From Candidatus Aenigmatarchaeota archaeon (GTDB lineage Archaea > Aenigmatarchaeota > Aenigmatarchaeia > GW2011-AR5): a DNA stretch of 20,928 bases. The notes below the pieces were generated by a model that saw nothing but the letters and a program-made list of their open reading frames with translations, did no database searches and was not told the origin of the DNA. Where the stretch lies: positions 1 through 20,928 of the forward strand of contig JACQNX010000037.1 of assembly GCA_016202875.1 (NCBI GenBank), read 5' to 3'. Made by a program: the position numbers and the translations under genes. Each line of letters begins with the position of its first letter. Within the stretch, counting starts at the first letter, position 1. Shown here piece by piece: positions 1 through 5,866 of the stretch.

Positions 1-96
1 GTTTCTGGCCAGGGCTTTTTCAAAGAATACACGGTTGCCTTTCTTGATGCCTATCTCGCCATAGTGGACAATAACATGCGTATAATCTATGCTCAT
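1..96 (-). CDS. thiI: ThiI-like tRNA sulfurtransferase, N-terminal fragment
   Basis: Only the first 32 codons are in the window; the gene runs off the left edge. The visible peptide contains VIVHYGEIGIKKGNR followed by FFEKAL, which matches the characteristic start of ThiI (a GEI-x-x-K-x-x-NR pattern opening the NFLD/THUMP region). ThiI transfers sulfur to uridine 8 of tRNA (4-thiouridine) and in some lineages also feeds thiamine synthesis. The ATG is chosen because a TATA-like TTTTTTAAG lies centred about 25 nt upstream, the leaderless spacing seen at many genes here. The catalytic PP-loop and any rhodanese domain would be outside the window, so the full architecture cannot be stated. Identification rests on one short motif. 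Confidence 0.72.
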   Translation of the reverse strand, partial: MSIDYTHVIVHYGEIGIKKGNRVFFEKALARN

Positions 97-117
97 AATG
101 AAAGAATTAAGGGAAAG

Positions 118-126
118 CTTAAAAAA
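118..126 (-). promoter_or_regulatory. TATA box of the thiI-like gene
   Basis: A minus-strand TTTTTTAAG is centred about 25 nt before the ATG at 96. With that spacing transcription would begin at or very near the start codon, so the mRNA is probably leaderless. Position and composition are seen; function is inferred. Confidence 0.5.
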
Positions 127-157
127 TCAGTGAAGTTTTCTCTTTGGATATATTTTT

Positions 158-405
158 TCAAGTTTCTCGAGGAATGACAGCCTGCAAATATGAAATTTCT
201 TTGTCAGATACCTTCCTAGGCTCTCCAGTTGGACGTCTTTCCACTATGTCTCTGTAAGCTATCTGCCCATCATTAATAAGTGGAAACAGAATCCAGCCTG
301 CAAATACTCCTGTCTCTTCGCCAGAAAAGGTAGATTATATTCTTCCAGCAATCTGTTCAGCATTTCTGCCTGCTGCAATTCCTTTTCCTCATTCTCGTTA
401 GGCAC
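158..405 (-). pseudogene. small gene of unknown function, interrupted by a one-base frameshift
   Basis: From a GTG at 405 the minus strand reads PNENEEKELQQAEMLNRLLE and on to about residue 29, then loses frame. From the TTTT tract (plus-strand AAAA at 324-327) the next frame continues with SGEETGVFAGWILFPLINDG and IAYRDIVERRPTGEPRKVSD to a TGA at 158. Adding one T to the tract gives one uninterrupted product of 82 residues, and 248 nt is exactly one base short of 83 codons. The family is not recognised. Its promoter and first codons are near-duplicates of those of the next gene (start at 941), so the two 5' ends share an origin, although the rest of the proteins do not look alike. Whether the frameshift is real or a sequencing error cannot be told from the consensus. 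Confidence 0.55.
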
Positions 406-412
406 AGAAGAA

Positions 413-432
413 ATATCGTGAAAAGCCTTAAA
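413..432 (-). repeat. direct repeat copy 1: duplicated promoter and leader
   Basis: Plus-strand atatcgtgaaaagccttaaa occurs here and again, identical over 20 bp, at 948-967. In both places it lies immediately before a small minus-strand gene whose product begins PNE[N/D]E. The minus-strand reading includes a TTTAAGG TATA-like box about 25 nt before the start codon, so the repeat carries the core promoter. Confidence 0.75.
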
Positions 433-458
433 AAGGAAATTGGAAGAAAGCCGCTAAA

Positions 459-941
459 TTAATGTACTGTCCCATGATAATTAAGCGGCAATACTGGCCC
501 GAGCTCCTGCCATCTCGGGATTATTTCTTGCTTGGCATATGGCGTTAAATGGTAAAGAGCTTCTGTGCGGGATTCTTTGTGCAGAATGTCTTTTTCTTCC
601 AGCTGCTGCAAAGCAGCATCAAAATCAGCCTGCGTCATTTCAGCCAATAGTTTTATATTTTCTTCGCTTAAATCTATGTAAGTATCGACTTTATCAGATT
701 TGTATGCTGATCGTATAGCATCTGTCACATAATTAAGAAGACTTTTAGTTTGTATATCAAAAATGCTCCTTAGTTGGCTATATGGAATGGCCAGGTCCGT
801 TCCAGTATCATAAAATTCATCCAGAATACGTATAGCATAATCTACTGTATTTCCTGTCAGGCCTAATTCTATCAAGAAATCATATTTTGCATTTATTTCT
901 CTAGCTGCTTTGTCTAAGAATTTTTCATCCTCGTTTGGCAT
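459..941 (-). CDS. hypothetical protein with a winged-helix-like C-terminus
   Basis: This is a 160-residue soluble protein of no recognised family. The N-terminal half is mixed helical (NAKYDFLIELGLTGNTVDYA). The C-terminal third (about residues 90-145) has the pattern of a winged helix-turn-helix: FDAALQQLEEKDILHKES, then a likely wing with LYHLTPYAKQEI. That would suit a DNA-binding or regulatory role, but this is inference from pattern alone. The ATG at 941 is supported by a TTTAAGG box centred about 24 nt upstream, giving a leaderless transcript. The first codons (MPNEDEK) and the promoter are duplicated at the neighbouring broken gene starting at 405. Confidence 0.68.
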   Translation of the reverse strand: MPNEDEKFLDKAAREINAKYDFLIELGLTGNTVDYAIRILDEFYDTGTDLAIPYSQLRSIFDIQTKSLLNYVTDAIRSAYKSDKVDTYIDLSEENIKLLAEMTQADFDAALQQLEEKDILHKESRTEALYHLTPYAKQEIIPRWQELGPVLPLNYHGTVH

Positions 942-947
942 GAAAAT

Positions 948-967
948 ATATCGTGAAAAGCCTTAAA
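948..967 (-). repeat. direct repeat copy 2: duplicated promoter, possibly bidirectional
   Basis: This is the second identical copy of the 20-bp element at 413-432. On the minus strand it supplies the TATA-like box for the gene starting at 941. Its CTTAAATAT end (962-970) is also AT-rich in the plus direction, about 46 nt before the mini-histone ATG at 1013. One TATA region may therefore serve both divergent genes. Confidence 0.65.
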
Positions 968-1001
968 TATGACAGAGACTCATTAATAACATCTTTGAAA
1001 C

Positions 1002-1009
1002 GAGGTGAT
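1002..1009 (+). promoter_or_regulatory. Shine-Dalgarno fixing the mini-histone start
   Basis: GAGGTGAT complements the archaeal 16S 3' end and lies just before the ATG at 1013. It rules in the 56-residue product over a 76-residue reading that starts inside the opposite-strand promoter at 953. Confidence 0.7.
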
Positions 1010-1012
1010 TTT

Positions 1013-1183
1013 ATGGGATTGGTTGTTGCATCCGGCGTGAAGGACGCCATAAAGAAGCTTGAAATGCAGTGCGCAGGGGATTTCTGCGACGCACTGGATA
1101 AGAAAGTAGAGCAGTTCATTGCTGAGGCAGCATCGCGCGCAAAGAGCAATGACAGGAAGACTGTGAGAGCAGGGGATATCTAG
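1013..1183 (+). CDS. mini histone-fold protein lacking helix alpha3
   Basis: This 56-residue protein reads as a histone fold cut off before its last helix. Residues 7-19 (SGVKDAIKKLEMQ) fit helix 1. Residues 23-48 (DFCDALDKKVEQFIAEAASR and on) fit the long central helix. Residues 48-56 (RKTVRAGDI) match the histone loop-2 motif RKT-[IV]-x-x-x-D-[IL]. Archaeal histones normally continue into alpha3, which is missing here; truncated-alpha3 histone-like proteins are known from archaeal surveys. It probably binds DNA or another protein as a dimer or higher assembly. An in-frame ATG lies further upstream at 953, but the ATG at 1013 is chosen because GAGGTGAT sits 3-4 nt before it and the conserved sequence begins there. 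Confidence 0.82.
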   Translation: MGLVVASGVKDAIKKLEMQCAGDFCDALDKKVEQFIAEAASRAKSNDRKTVRAGDI

Positions 1184-1202
1184 GAAGAATCTGTTTCTGT
1201 TT

Positions 1203-1520
1203 TTAAATTCTATTCAAAAGCCTATCCTGCCATCTGATTTTCAGAACATCTCGTGGAATAGGGCCTCTATAGATCTCATGCGATACGACTTCACCGGCCG
1301 CATCAAAATAAACTACTACAGGCAGCTCTATGTCCAGTTCTCCCTTCTTATAGCCTTTTGCAAAAATGCTGGCCTTTTTTGCTCCTCTTCTGGCCACTTC
1401 TTCATTGGCAGTATGTTGCTTCATAAAATCGGAATATGCTTTGTGGTCTTCCCTATCATCGTAAATGTGCTTAGTGCCGCGGATAAAAAACCGCTCAATA
1501 AGATCTTCTATCTCAGACAT
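1203..1520 (-). CDS. hypothetical protein, 105 residues
   Basis: This soluble, charged 105-residue protein is not recognised. It begins with an amphipathic stretch (MSEIEDLIERFFIRGTKHIY). Its second half alternates short hydrophobic strands and charged turns (LDIELPVVVYFDAAGEVVSH), suggesting a small alpha/beta domain. It converges with the mini-histone gene across about 20 nt. GTGAG just before the ATG could be a weak Shine-Dalgarno, and the AT-rich TTATAATAATA region (about 1527-1540) could hold its TATA box. It is kept as a gene because of its length, start context and coding-like composition; no function is proposed. Confidence 0.6.
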   Translation of the reverse strand: MSEIEDLIERFFIRGTKHIYDDREDHKAYSDFMKQHTANEEVARRGAKKASIFAKGYKKGELDIELPVVVYFDAAGEVVSHEIYRGPIPRDVLKIRWQDRLLNRI

Positions 1521-1606
1521 TTAACTCACTATTATTATAATTAATGAAAAAGAAGAAATTAGCAACATGAAAGCCAAAAACAAAAACCTAAAAACAAAGA
1601 AACAGC

Positions 1607-1759
1607 TTACTTCCCCGCAATGCCCTTTTTCTTCACAAAAACCCACAATTTCTTGGTCATCTCGCTGGGAGCAATGGGTTTGTTGCCAAAAACATCTTCA
1701 ACTGTCTCTTTCCTTCCTTTGAAGTTTATTCTGTAGCCGCCGAATGCTTTCTTAGCCAT
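1607..1759 (-). CDS. small basic protein, 50 residues, vaguely SWIB-like
   Basis: From the ATG at 1759 the reading gives MAKKAFGGYRINFKGRKETV, then EDVFGNKPIAPSEMTKKLWV and a lysine-rich tail ending in GIAGK. It is strongly basic. The PSEMTKKLWVFVKKKGI segment resembles the helix pattern of SWIB/MDM2-type domains (a -KKLW-x-[FY]-[IV]-KK core), but the domain would be truncated, so the likeness is only a pointer. A clear Shine-Dalgarno (minus-strand AGGTGA, plus positions 1764-1769) lies four bases before the ATG, and a TATA-like CTTAAAAAAG (1789-1798) lies about 35 nt upstream. That fits a short leader and a well-expressed small gene. Confidence 0.68.
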   Translation of the reverse strand: MAKKAFGGYRINFKGRKETVEDVFGNKPIAPSEMTKKLWVFVKKKGIAGK

Positions 1760-1788
1760 TATATCACCTGTAATTACTTGGTGCTATG

Positions 1789-1806
1789 CTTTTTTAAGCT
1801 TTAAAC
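1789..1806. promoter_or_regulatory. divergent TATA region between 1759(-) and 1825(+)
   Basis: The stretch cttttttaagctttaaac holds two AT boxes around a central AAGCTT. The left box is about 35 nt before the minus-strand ATG at 1759, which has its own Shine-Dalgarno. The right box (CTTTAAAC, 1799-1806) is about 23 nt before the plus-strand ATG at 1825, consistent with a leaderless start. Confidence 0.5.
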
Positions 1807-1824
1807 AATACGTTTTTACCGAAT

Positions 1825-2049
1825 ATGGCTGTGTACACTTATACAGAAATGGACAGTGCTTCTGAGGATGGCTTGTTTTTGTGGAAGAAAGGCATATTGA
1901 GGATCAATCCCGATATTCCAGGCTATATGAAAGATCTTCCACCAGGAAGGTATGTTCTGCACATGAAAAGCGCTCAAATTATCTTTCAGAATGTAAGAGA
2001 GATTAAACCCTTATTGTTTTCCCAGAGAGCTCTAGAATTTAGTTTTTAG
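1825..2049 (+). CDS. hypothetical protein, 74 residues
   Basis: This 74-residue protein is not recognised. It has several aromatic and proline turns (LFLWKKGILRINPDIPGYMK, then DLPPGRYVLHMKSAQIIFQN), consistent with a small beta-rich domain. It has no predicted signal peptide or metal-binding cysteines. The start is supported by the CTTTAAAC box about 23 nt upstream. It converges with sepF on the other strand, with stops about 25 nt apart. The case for a real gene rests on its promoter spacing and on there being no other gene in this stretch. Confidence 0.5.
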   Translation: MAVYTYTEMDSASEDGLFLWKKGILRINPDIPGYMKDLPPGRYVLHMKSAQIIFQNVREIKPLLFSQRALEFSF

Positions 2050-2073
2050 CTTGCTGCCAGCTTATAAAACTTA

Positions 2074-2424
2074 CTACTCCCCGCGGTGTATTCTTGCAGT
2101 CGACGGAGTGAGCACGACAAATTCGTCGCCTACGCCAACGATGTCGCCATTGGCCACAGAAACAGCTGTCTTGAATTTAGAAATAGCGTGCTTGAGCTCG
2201 TCCATGCTGCGCTCTTTGATGCCCTTGATTCCGACTATGACAATCGCGCCGCCCCGGACTTTTCTGATAATCCTGTCTGTGTCCGTGAAATCATCAAGCT
2301 TTTCAATCATTATCTTCAGGTGCTCCTGCTTCTGTTCCAGGTCCAGCGGGAGCTCTGTGAATTCCTCTAGCTGGGGCTCATTCTGCTGCTCTTCTTTCTT
2401 GAAGATCTTTCCAAACAGGGCCAT
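2074..2424 (-). CDS. sepF: SepF-like cell-division protein
   Basis: This 116-residue protein has the archaeal SepF layout. Residues 1-11 (MALFGKIFKKE) form a short amphipathic, basic helix of the kind that anchors SepF to the membrane. An acidic, poorly ordered linker follows to about residue 30. The SepF core then runs from about 35 to 116 with RGGAIVIVGI (57-66), MDELKHAISKFK (74-85) and the C-terminal GDIVGVGDEFVVLTPS (93-108). In archaea with FtsZ, SepF ties the FtsZ ring to the membrane. GTGATTT directly before the ATG acts as a Shine-Dalgarno, and a TTTAAG box (about 2459-2464) sits about 37 nt upstream. FtsZ itself is not in the window. Confidence 0.82.
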   Translation of the reverse strand: MALFGKIFKKEEQQNEPQLEEFTELPLDLEQKQEHLKIMIEKLDDFTDTDRIIRKVRGGAIVIVGIKGIKERSMDELKHAISKFKTAVSVANGDIVGVGDEFVVLTPSTARIHRGE

Positions 2425-2466
2425 GAAATCACTTTCTATATTTTATTCCTCTGAAGTACTTAAAGA

Positions 2467-2721
2467 TTATTTCCTTCTGCCGTAGATTTCATCGAGCCAT
2501 GTTTCCACCTCTCGGTTTAATGTTTTGTGCAGATCCCTACGCCTTTCATTATCTACTCTCCGGCTCCTTTGCATTTCTAATTTAAGTTCGCATTCTTCCG
2601 GCGTTGTATAATAACAACGTGCAAACCTGCCTGGACAGCCTCCATAAGTCGCTGCACGCAGGGCTCTTTCTTTCTCTTGCTGATATAAGCGTGCTCTCGA
2701 AAGAATATCAGGACGCCACAT
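2467..2721 (-). CDS. hypothetical charged protein, 84 residues
   Basis: This unrecognised, very basic protein is rich in Arg and Glu (ILSRARLYQQEKERALRAAT, and RRDLHKTLNREVETWLDEIY near the end), with three cysteines near its middle. The ATG at 2721 is preferred. A GTG at 2730 is also open, but it lies only 1 nt from the AGAAGGTGA Shine-Dalgarno (2732-2740) and is too close. That Shine-Dalgarno overlaps the stop of the upstream zinc-ribbon miniprotein, so the two genes are probably cotranscribed and coupled. No function is proposed. Confidence 0.52.
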   Translation of the reverse strand: MWRPDILSRARLYQQEKERALRAATYGGCPGRFARCYYTTPEECELKLEMQRSRRVDNERRRDLHKTLNREVETWLDEIYGRRK

Positions 2722-2731
2722 AACTAACACT

Positions 2732-2845
2732 TCACCTTCTCAACTTGTCCTTGCAGATGTTACAGATGTTTCCGAGGTTGGACTTTTCCAGCGCGCCGTC
2801 GCACATGAGACACTTGAGGATCTTAATGATTTTTGTCTCTTTCAT
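2732..2845 (-). CDS. zinc-ribbon miniprotein, 37 residues
   Basis: The reading from the ATG at 2845 is MKETKIIKILKCLMCDGALE and ends LGNICNICKDKLRR. Two CxxC pairs (CLMC, CNIC) about 15 residues apart form a standard zinc ribbon, with a basic tail that could contact nucleic acid or RNA polymerase. In-frame ATGs at 2854 and 2860 would add 3 or 5 residues. The 2845 start is favoured because the TTAAAA-type box inside the palindrome at 2862-2879 is centred about 25 nt upstream. The stop overlaps the ribosome-binding site of the next gene (2721). Its partner and pathway are unknown. Confidence 0.65.
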   Translation of the reverse strand: MKETKIIKILKCLMCDGALEKSNLGNICNICKDKLRR

Positions 2846-2861
2846 TATCGCCATGTGCATC

Positions 2862-2879
2862 CCTTTCTTTTAAGAAAGG
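2862..2879. promoter_or_regulatory. perfect 18-bp palindrome over the zinc-ribbon promoter
   Basis: cctttctt-tt-aagaaagg is an inverted repeat with 8-bp arms and a 2-bp centre. Its middle (TTTTAA) is at TATA distance from the ATG at 2845. A bound dimeric regulator would block the promoter; alternatively the hairpin could end MFS transcription from the right. Confidence 0.5.
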
Positions 2880-2890
2880 CCTGTACCAAC

Positions 2891-2905
2891 CCCAAAGAAC
2901 TTGGG
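2891..2905. terminator. short hairpin after the MFS gene
   Basis: cccaa-agaac-ttggg can form a 5-bp stem with a 5-nt loop, 16 nt past the MFS stop on the minus strand. It is weak and has no clear T-run directly after it, so the terminator role is only a possibility. Confidence 0.2.
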
Positions 2906-2920
2906 ATCTTGCAGACCATT

Positions 2921-4495
2921 TCATTTATTATTTGGTTTTCTGTCTTTATTATCGCCTTCAGTCTTTTTATTCTCAACTTCTTCTTTTTCAAAGGCAGCTG
3001 ATGTGCCCTCTATAATCTCTTCCTTTTTCCTTTCTTTTGCTGTCTGGAGGCGATTTTTTCTTATTGCTTTCAGGTATTCTGCATCCCTGTCAAAAGAGGA
3101 GCGGAAGGTGAATGTTATGATATTTTTCAGCCCCATTGCAGGCTCTACTGCCATTGTTCTCCACAGCACATAACGCACAGGAAGAATGTCTGTTTGCCTT
3201 ACTTCTGGGTCATTCACTCTCAAGAACAGCAAAACAGAGCCCAGGCGCGTTGCGAATGACAGGGCGAAGAGCAGCTGCAAGCCACTTATCCAGAACAGTG
3301 ATGAACCTTCAAATATTGTTGCCAGGAAACCGCCTAGTGCAGCGCCAAGTACAGTGGCTATGCCGCGGAAGAACACATGATTTGCTATGTAATGCGGTCG
3401 TCTCTGTGCAGGCGTTGCTGCAAGGAGAAAATTGAATGCGACGATTTCAAAGCCTGCCCATGCAAATCCTGAGAAGATCTCTGCAAAGATGACATGAAAC
3501 GGCTCTGAGACAAAAAGATAGATGAAAGGTATAACGCTTATCAGCATGCCTGAGATAATGAGAATGCTGCGCTCGCCATAGTGATCAGAGAGCCTGCCCC
3601 AGTAGGGCTGGAAAATTGTCGACACAAGCGCATTCAGCACAACTGCGGCAGAGAACCAGAGATAGCCTATGTTAAGGTCCCTGAGCATGAAGACCGTGAA
3701 AAACGGCGAAGAGAGATAGACAGAAAAATATACTGCAGCCATTGCCAGCGTGAAAACCGTAAAATTCCTGTTTACAACAAAGGCTGTTTTGATGTCAGAT
3801 GGCCGGAAATAAATCTTGTGCCTGTAGTGGAAAACACGTCTGAATGCGGGCTCATGCATGCGCATAAACAAAAATATTGATACTATGCTTAGCGCCACAG
3901 CCACAGAGAATACCAGCGAGAATCCCCATAGTGTGACAATATAGCCTCCTATGCCTGCAGCAATAATGCCTGCTATGCCTGCATAGAGATTGCGCCTGCC
4001 GAAATAACGGCCGCGCGTGTCCTTGGGCACAATGTCGCCCATGAGGCTGCTCCATGCAGGGGTACGCAATGATTGAAAAAAGGCAGTAGCTGCGAGCAGA
4101 ATAATAAAGATCAGAACTGCATTGGCAGCGCCAAGAAATGGCAGCACTATTACCGGAAGCCAGAGAAATATTTTTCCAAAGATCTGGGAGAAAAGCCAGA
4201 TGCTCTTACGGCTGAATTTTTCTGTGAGCCATGCACCTGGCAGTTGCGCAGCAGTGCCTGCAAGGCTCTGCGCAGACGAGAGCAGGCCTATCTCTGCGCT
4301 GCCTGCACCGAGGGCCAAAGCAAAGGGCGTTGCATAGGTACTGATAATACTTGTTGAAGCGGAATTAAAAACACCTTCCTGAATTGAAGCTTCAAGACTT
4401 CTTTTTGTTTTTTCGTCTGCTGCCGCAATAACATTTGGCGGATTTTTATTTGAACTTTTGATGCCAGCTGCAGGCATCTTTTGATCTGTCTTCAT
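2921..4495 (-). CDS. MFS transporter with long charged tail
   Basis: This 524-residue integral membrane protein of the major facilitator superfamily has about twelve hydrophobic helices between residues about 45 and 425. Visible family marks are the cytoplasmic loop after helix 2-3 (LTEKFSRKS), MGDIVPKDTRGRYFGRRN (152-169), and a motif-A-like WGRLSDHYGERS (299-310) between the two halves. The substrate cannot be read from the sequence. Unusual parts are a hydrophilic N-terminal tail of about 35 residues and a C-terminal cytoplasmic tail of about 100 residues, the last 40 almost all Lys/Glu. The ATG at 4495 is chosen; GTGs at 4504 and 4507 are open too and would add 3-4 residues. A GTTTTAAC box (4525-4532) supplies the promoter. 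Confidence 0.85.
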   Translation of the reverse strand: MKTDQKMPAAGIKSSNKNPPNVIAAADEKTKRSLEASIQEGVFNSASTSIISTYATPFALALGAGSAEIGLLSSAQSLAGTAAQLPGAWLTEKFSRKSIWLFSQIFGKIFLWLPVIVLPFLGAANAVLIFIILLAATAFFQSLRTPAWSSLMGDIVPKDTRGRYFGRRNLYAGIAGIIAAGIGGYIVTLWGFSLVFSVAVALSIVSIFLFMRMHEPAFRRVFHYRHKIYFRPSDIKTAFVVNRNFTVFTLAMAAVYFSVYLSSPFFTVFMLRDLNIGYLWFSAAVVLNALVSTIFQPYWGRLSDHYGERSILIISGMLISVIPFIYLFVSEPFHVIFAEIFSGFAWAGFEIVAFNFLLAATPAQRRPHYIANHVFFRGIATVLGAALGGFLATIFEGSSLFWISGLQLLFALSFATRLGSVLLFLRVNDPEVRQTDILPVRYVLWRTMAVEPAMGLKNIITFTFRSSFDRDAEYLKAIRKNRLQTAKERKKEEIIEGTSAAFEKEEVENKKTEGDNKDRKPNNK

Positions 4496-4524
4496 AACAA
4501 ACACCACAATAGTAACAATATCAA

Positions 4525-4532
4525 GTTAAAAC
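4525..4532 (-). promoter_or_regulatory. TATA box of the MFS gene
   Basis: Minus-strand GTTTTAAC is centred about 33 nt before the ATG at 4495 and about 22 nt before the alternative GTG at 4507. Transcription should begin around 4503. Confidence 0.4.
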
Positions 4533-4593
4533 TATAGAGAATATGGCAAGATAAAGTTATCAGGTTTATTTGGCTTGCGGCGGACGGCAACGC

Positions 4594-4599
4594 TTATAA
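4594..4599 (+). promoter_or_regulatory. TATA box, leaderless start of the 4622 gene
   Basis: AACGCTTATAAG contains TTATAA centred about 25 nt before the ATG at 4622, with a BRE-like purine stretch just upstream. This is a typical archaeal leaderless arrangement. Confidence 0.55.
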
Positions 4600-4621
4600 G
4601 GATGATAATTATAGTGCAGTC

Positions 4622-4936
4622 ATGATGCTGTGGCTTCCATCAACATGGTTTGAAAATCTAGGACGCGCGAATAGAATGTCAAGATACACGTTAAGCTGTG
4701 AACCAGATTATTCGTCACTTCGACCTGATGATAAGCCCCTTTATAGATATGCTGTAAATTGTTTGATCGAACTGCCCAATGGCCGCTTTGAACTAGAAAG
4801 TACTTCACTAATGGGTCATGATTTCCATGGCGTGTTCCCACACAACTACAAAAGACAATTAATAGCACAACTGAGGGAACAAATCCGCAAAAAATATCCA
4901 GAACCATGTGAAGACGAACCATCCATAAATGTCTGA
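4622..4936 (+). CDS. hypothetical protein, 104 residues
   Basis: This soluble 104-residue protein is not recognised. Its middle, RYAVNCLIELPNGRFELEST, looks like a beta-hairpin, and it is followed by a helix (NYKRQLIAQLREQIRKKY) and an acidic end. It has no signal peptide. The start at 4622 fits the TTATAA box 25 nt upstream; a second ATG lies at 4625. It precedes the Tan1-like gene on the same strand, but that gene has its own promoter, so they need not be cotranscribed. Function unknown. Confidence 0.6.
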   Translation: MMLWLPSTWFENLGRANRMSRYTLSCEPDYSSLRPDDKPLYRYAVNCLIELPNGRFELESTSLMGHDFHGVFPHNYKRQLIAQLREQIRKKYPEPCEDEPSINV

Positions 4937-4950
4937 ATCCCTGAAATTTG

Positions 4951-4958
4951 TTTTAAAA
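4951..4958 (+). promoter_or_regulatory. TATA box of the Tan1-like gene
   Basis: TTTTAAAA is centred about 26 nt before the ATG at 4981. No Shine-Dalgarno is present between them, so the transcript is probably leaderless. Confidence 0.5.
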
Positions 4959-4980
4959 AGCTTGCAATTAAATTATATCT

Positions 4981-5478
4981 ATGCAATCCAATCTCCTTGT
5001 GACCTATAACCCTGCTCATCCAGGCAAGGCTGAAAGAGAGGTCAGGGCGCTGCTGGACGACTTTGGCGCATTTGAATTTGTAGACAGCACAGTGCAGGGC
5101 GTATTTCTCATTCATGTAGAGGGTCCAAAAAATATTATATCAAAGATGAGGAAGCTGCCTGCTGACAGCTTTGAAAACACATTCAAATGGGTGCCTATCG
5201 AGACATGGGTAAGCTCAGACGTAAAAGAGATGTCCAAAGCGCTGAAAGGTTACAATGAAAAAATAGGTGAGGACGAGAGTTGGAAGCTTATGCTCTTCAA
5301 GCGGCAGTACGATGACCACAGCACCACAGAACTGATCAAGCTACTCACAGAGCACATCGAAAGGAAAAATGTTGACCTGAAGAATCCGGAAAAGCTTGTG
5401 GTGGTTGAGATCGTCGGAGACAAGGCAGGGCTCTCGCTGCTGGACAAGGACGAATATCTCGATACGCAGAAACTGTGA
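4981..5478 (+). CDS. THUMP-domain protein, Tan1-like
   Basis: This 165-residue protein consists essentially of one THUMP domain. It opens with SNLLVTYNPAHPGKAEREVR, the usual LLVTY-N...A..E(L/V) start of the Tan1/THUMPD1 group. It continues with the FEFVDSTVQGVFLIHVEG strand pair. It ends with the RNA-binding half TELIKLLTEHIERKNVDLKN followed by EKLVVVEIVGDKAGLSLL. In eukaryotes Tan1 acts with the acetyltransferase Kre33/NAT10 to make N4-acetylcytidine in tRNA; archaeal homologues are thought to present tRNA to modifying enzymes. No acetyltransferase is in this window. Together with the ThiI start at the left edge, this is the second THUMP-class tRNA modification gene here. Confidence 0.75.
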   Translation: MQSNLLVTYNPAHPGKAEREVRALLDDFGAFEFVDSTVQGVFLIHVEGPKNIISKMRKLPADSFENTFKWVPIETWVSSDVKEMSKALKGYNEKIGEDESWKLMLFKRQYDDHSTTELIKLLTEHIERKNVDLKNPEKLVVVEIVGDKAGLSLLDKDEYLDTQKL

Positions 5479-5866
5479 TCAATTCTTTCTGTAGGGATCT
5501 GGAATCAAACTTCTGTTTAATCTAAAAGCACTGGCTGATCTTTCGGCTAGTTGTCTTTCTGCGTCTTGAAGTGCTTTTTCTGTCATTAGTGCTGCTCTGA
5601 CTCTCTGTTCATATTTATTGAACAACCTGTCCCCAGGCTTCAGGGTTGCCGAACGCAGCCACGCTCTCACTAACACAGCCATCTGCATAGAATGAGTGAA
5701 TATCATAACCATAAACAATCGGCGCTTTCGCGTCTTGTCTTGTTTCATATTTCTGGACATCCATAGCTTTATGTTTTATCGGGGTGTCTTTGGTGCCATA
5801 ATGCGGAGTAGAAAAAAGAGCAGCTCCCAGTAACAGTGATGCCAGTGTCTTTCTGTAGAAGCTCAT
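5479..5866 (-). pseudogene. secreted protein of unknown function, frameshifted at GGGG
   Basis: From the ATG at 5866 the reading begins MSFYRKTLASLLLGAALFST, a basic start and hydrophobic core typical of a signal peptide. It continues through YGYDIHSFYADGCVSESVAA and FGNPEAW, then hits a stop at 5615. The neighbouring frame carries on with RLFNKYEQRVRAALMTEKAL and a long helix ending PDPYRKN at 5479. Removing one G from the minus-strand GGGG tract (plus 5631-5634) joins them as NPEAWDRLFNKYEQRV and gives a 128-residue protein. The start overlaps the rnhC stop as ATGA, so it is translationally coupled to RNase HIII. The family is unknown. The break may be a sequencing error or a real mutation. 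Confidence 0.6.

Noticed and set aside
2051..2485. 144-residue open frame on the plus strand
   Set aside because: It is antisense to sepF, Ser/Cys-rich, with no domain.
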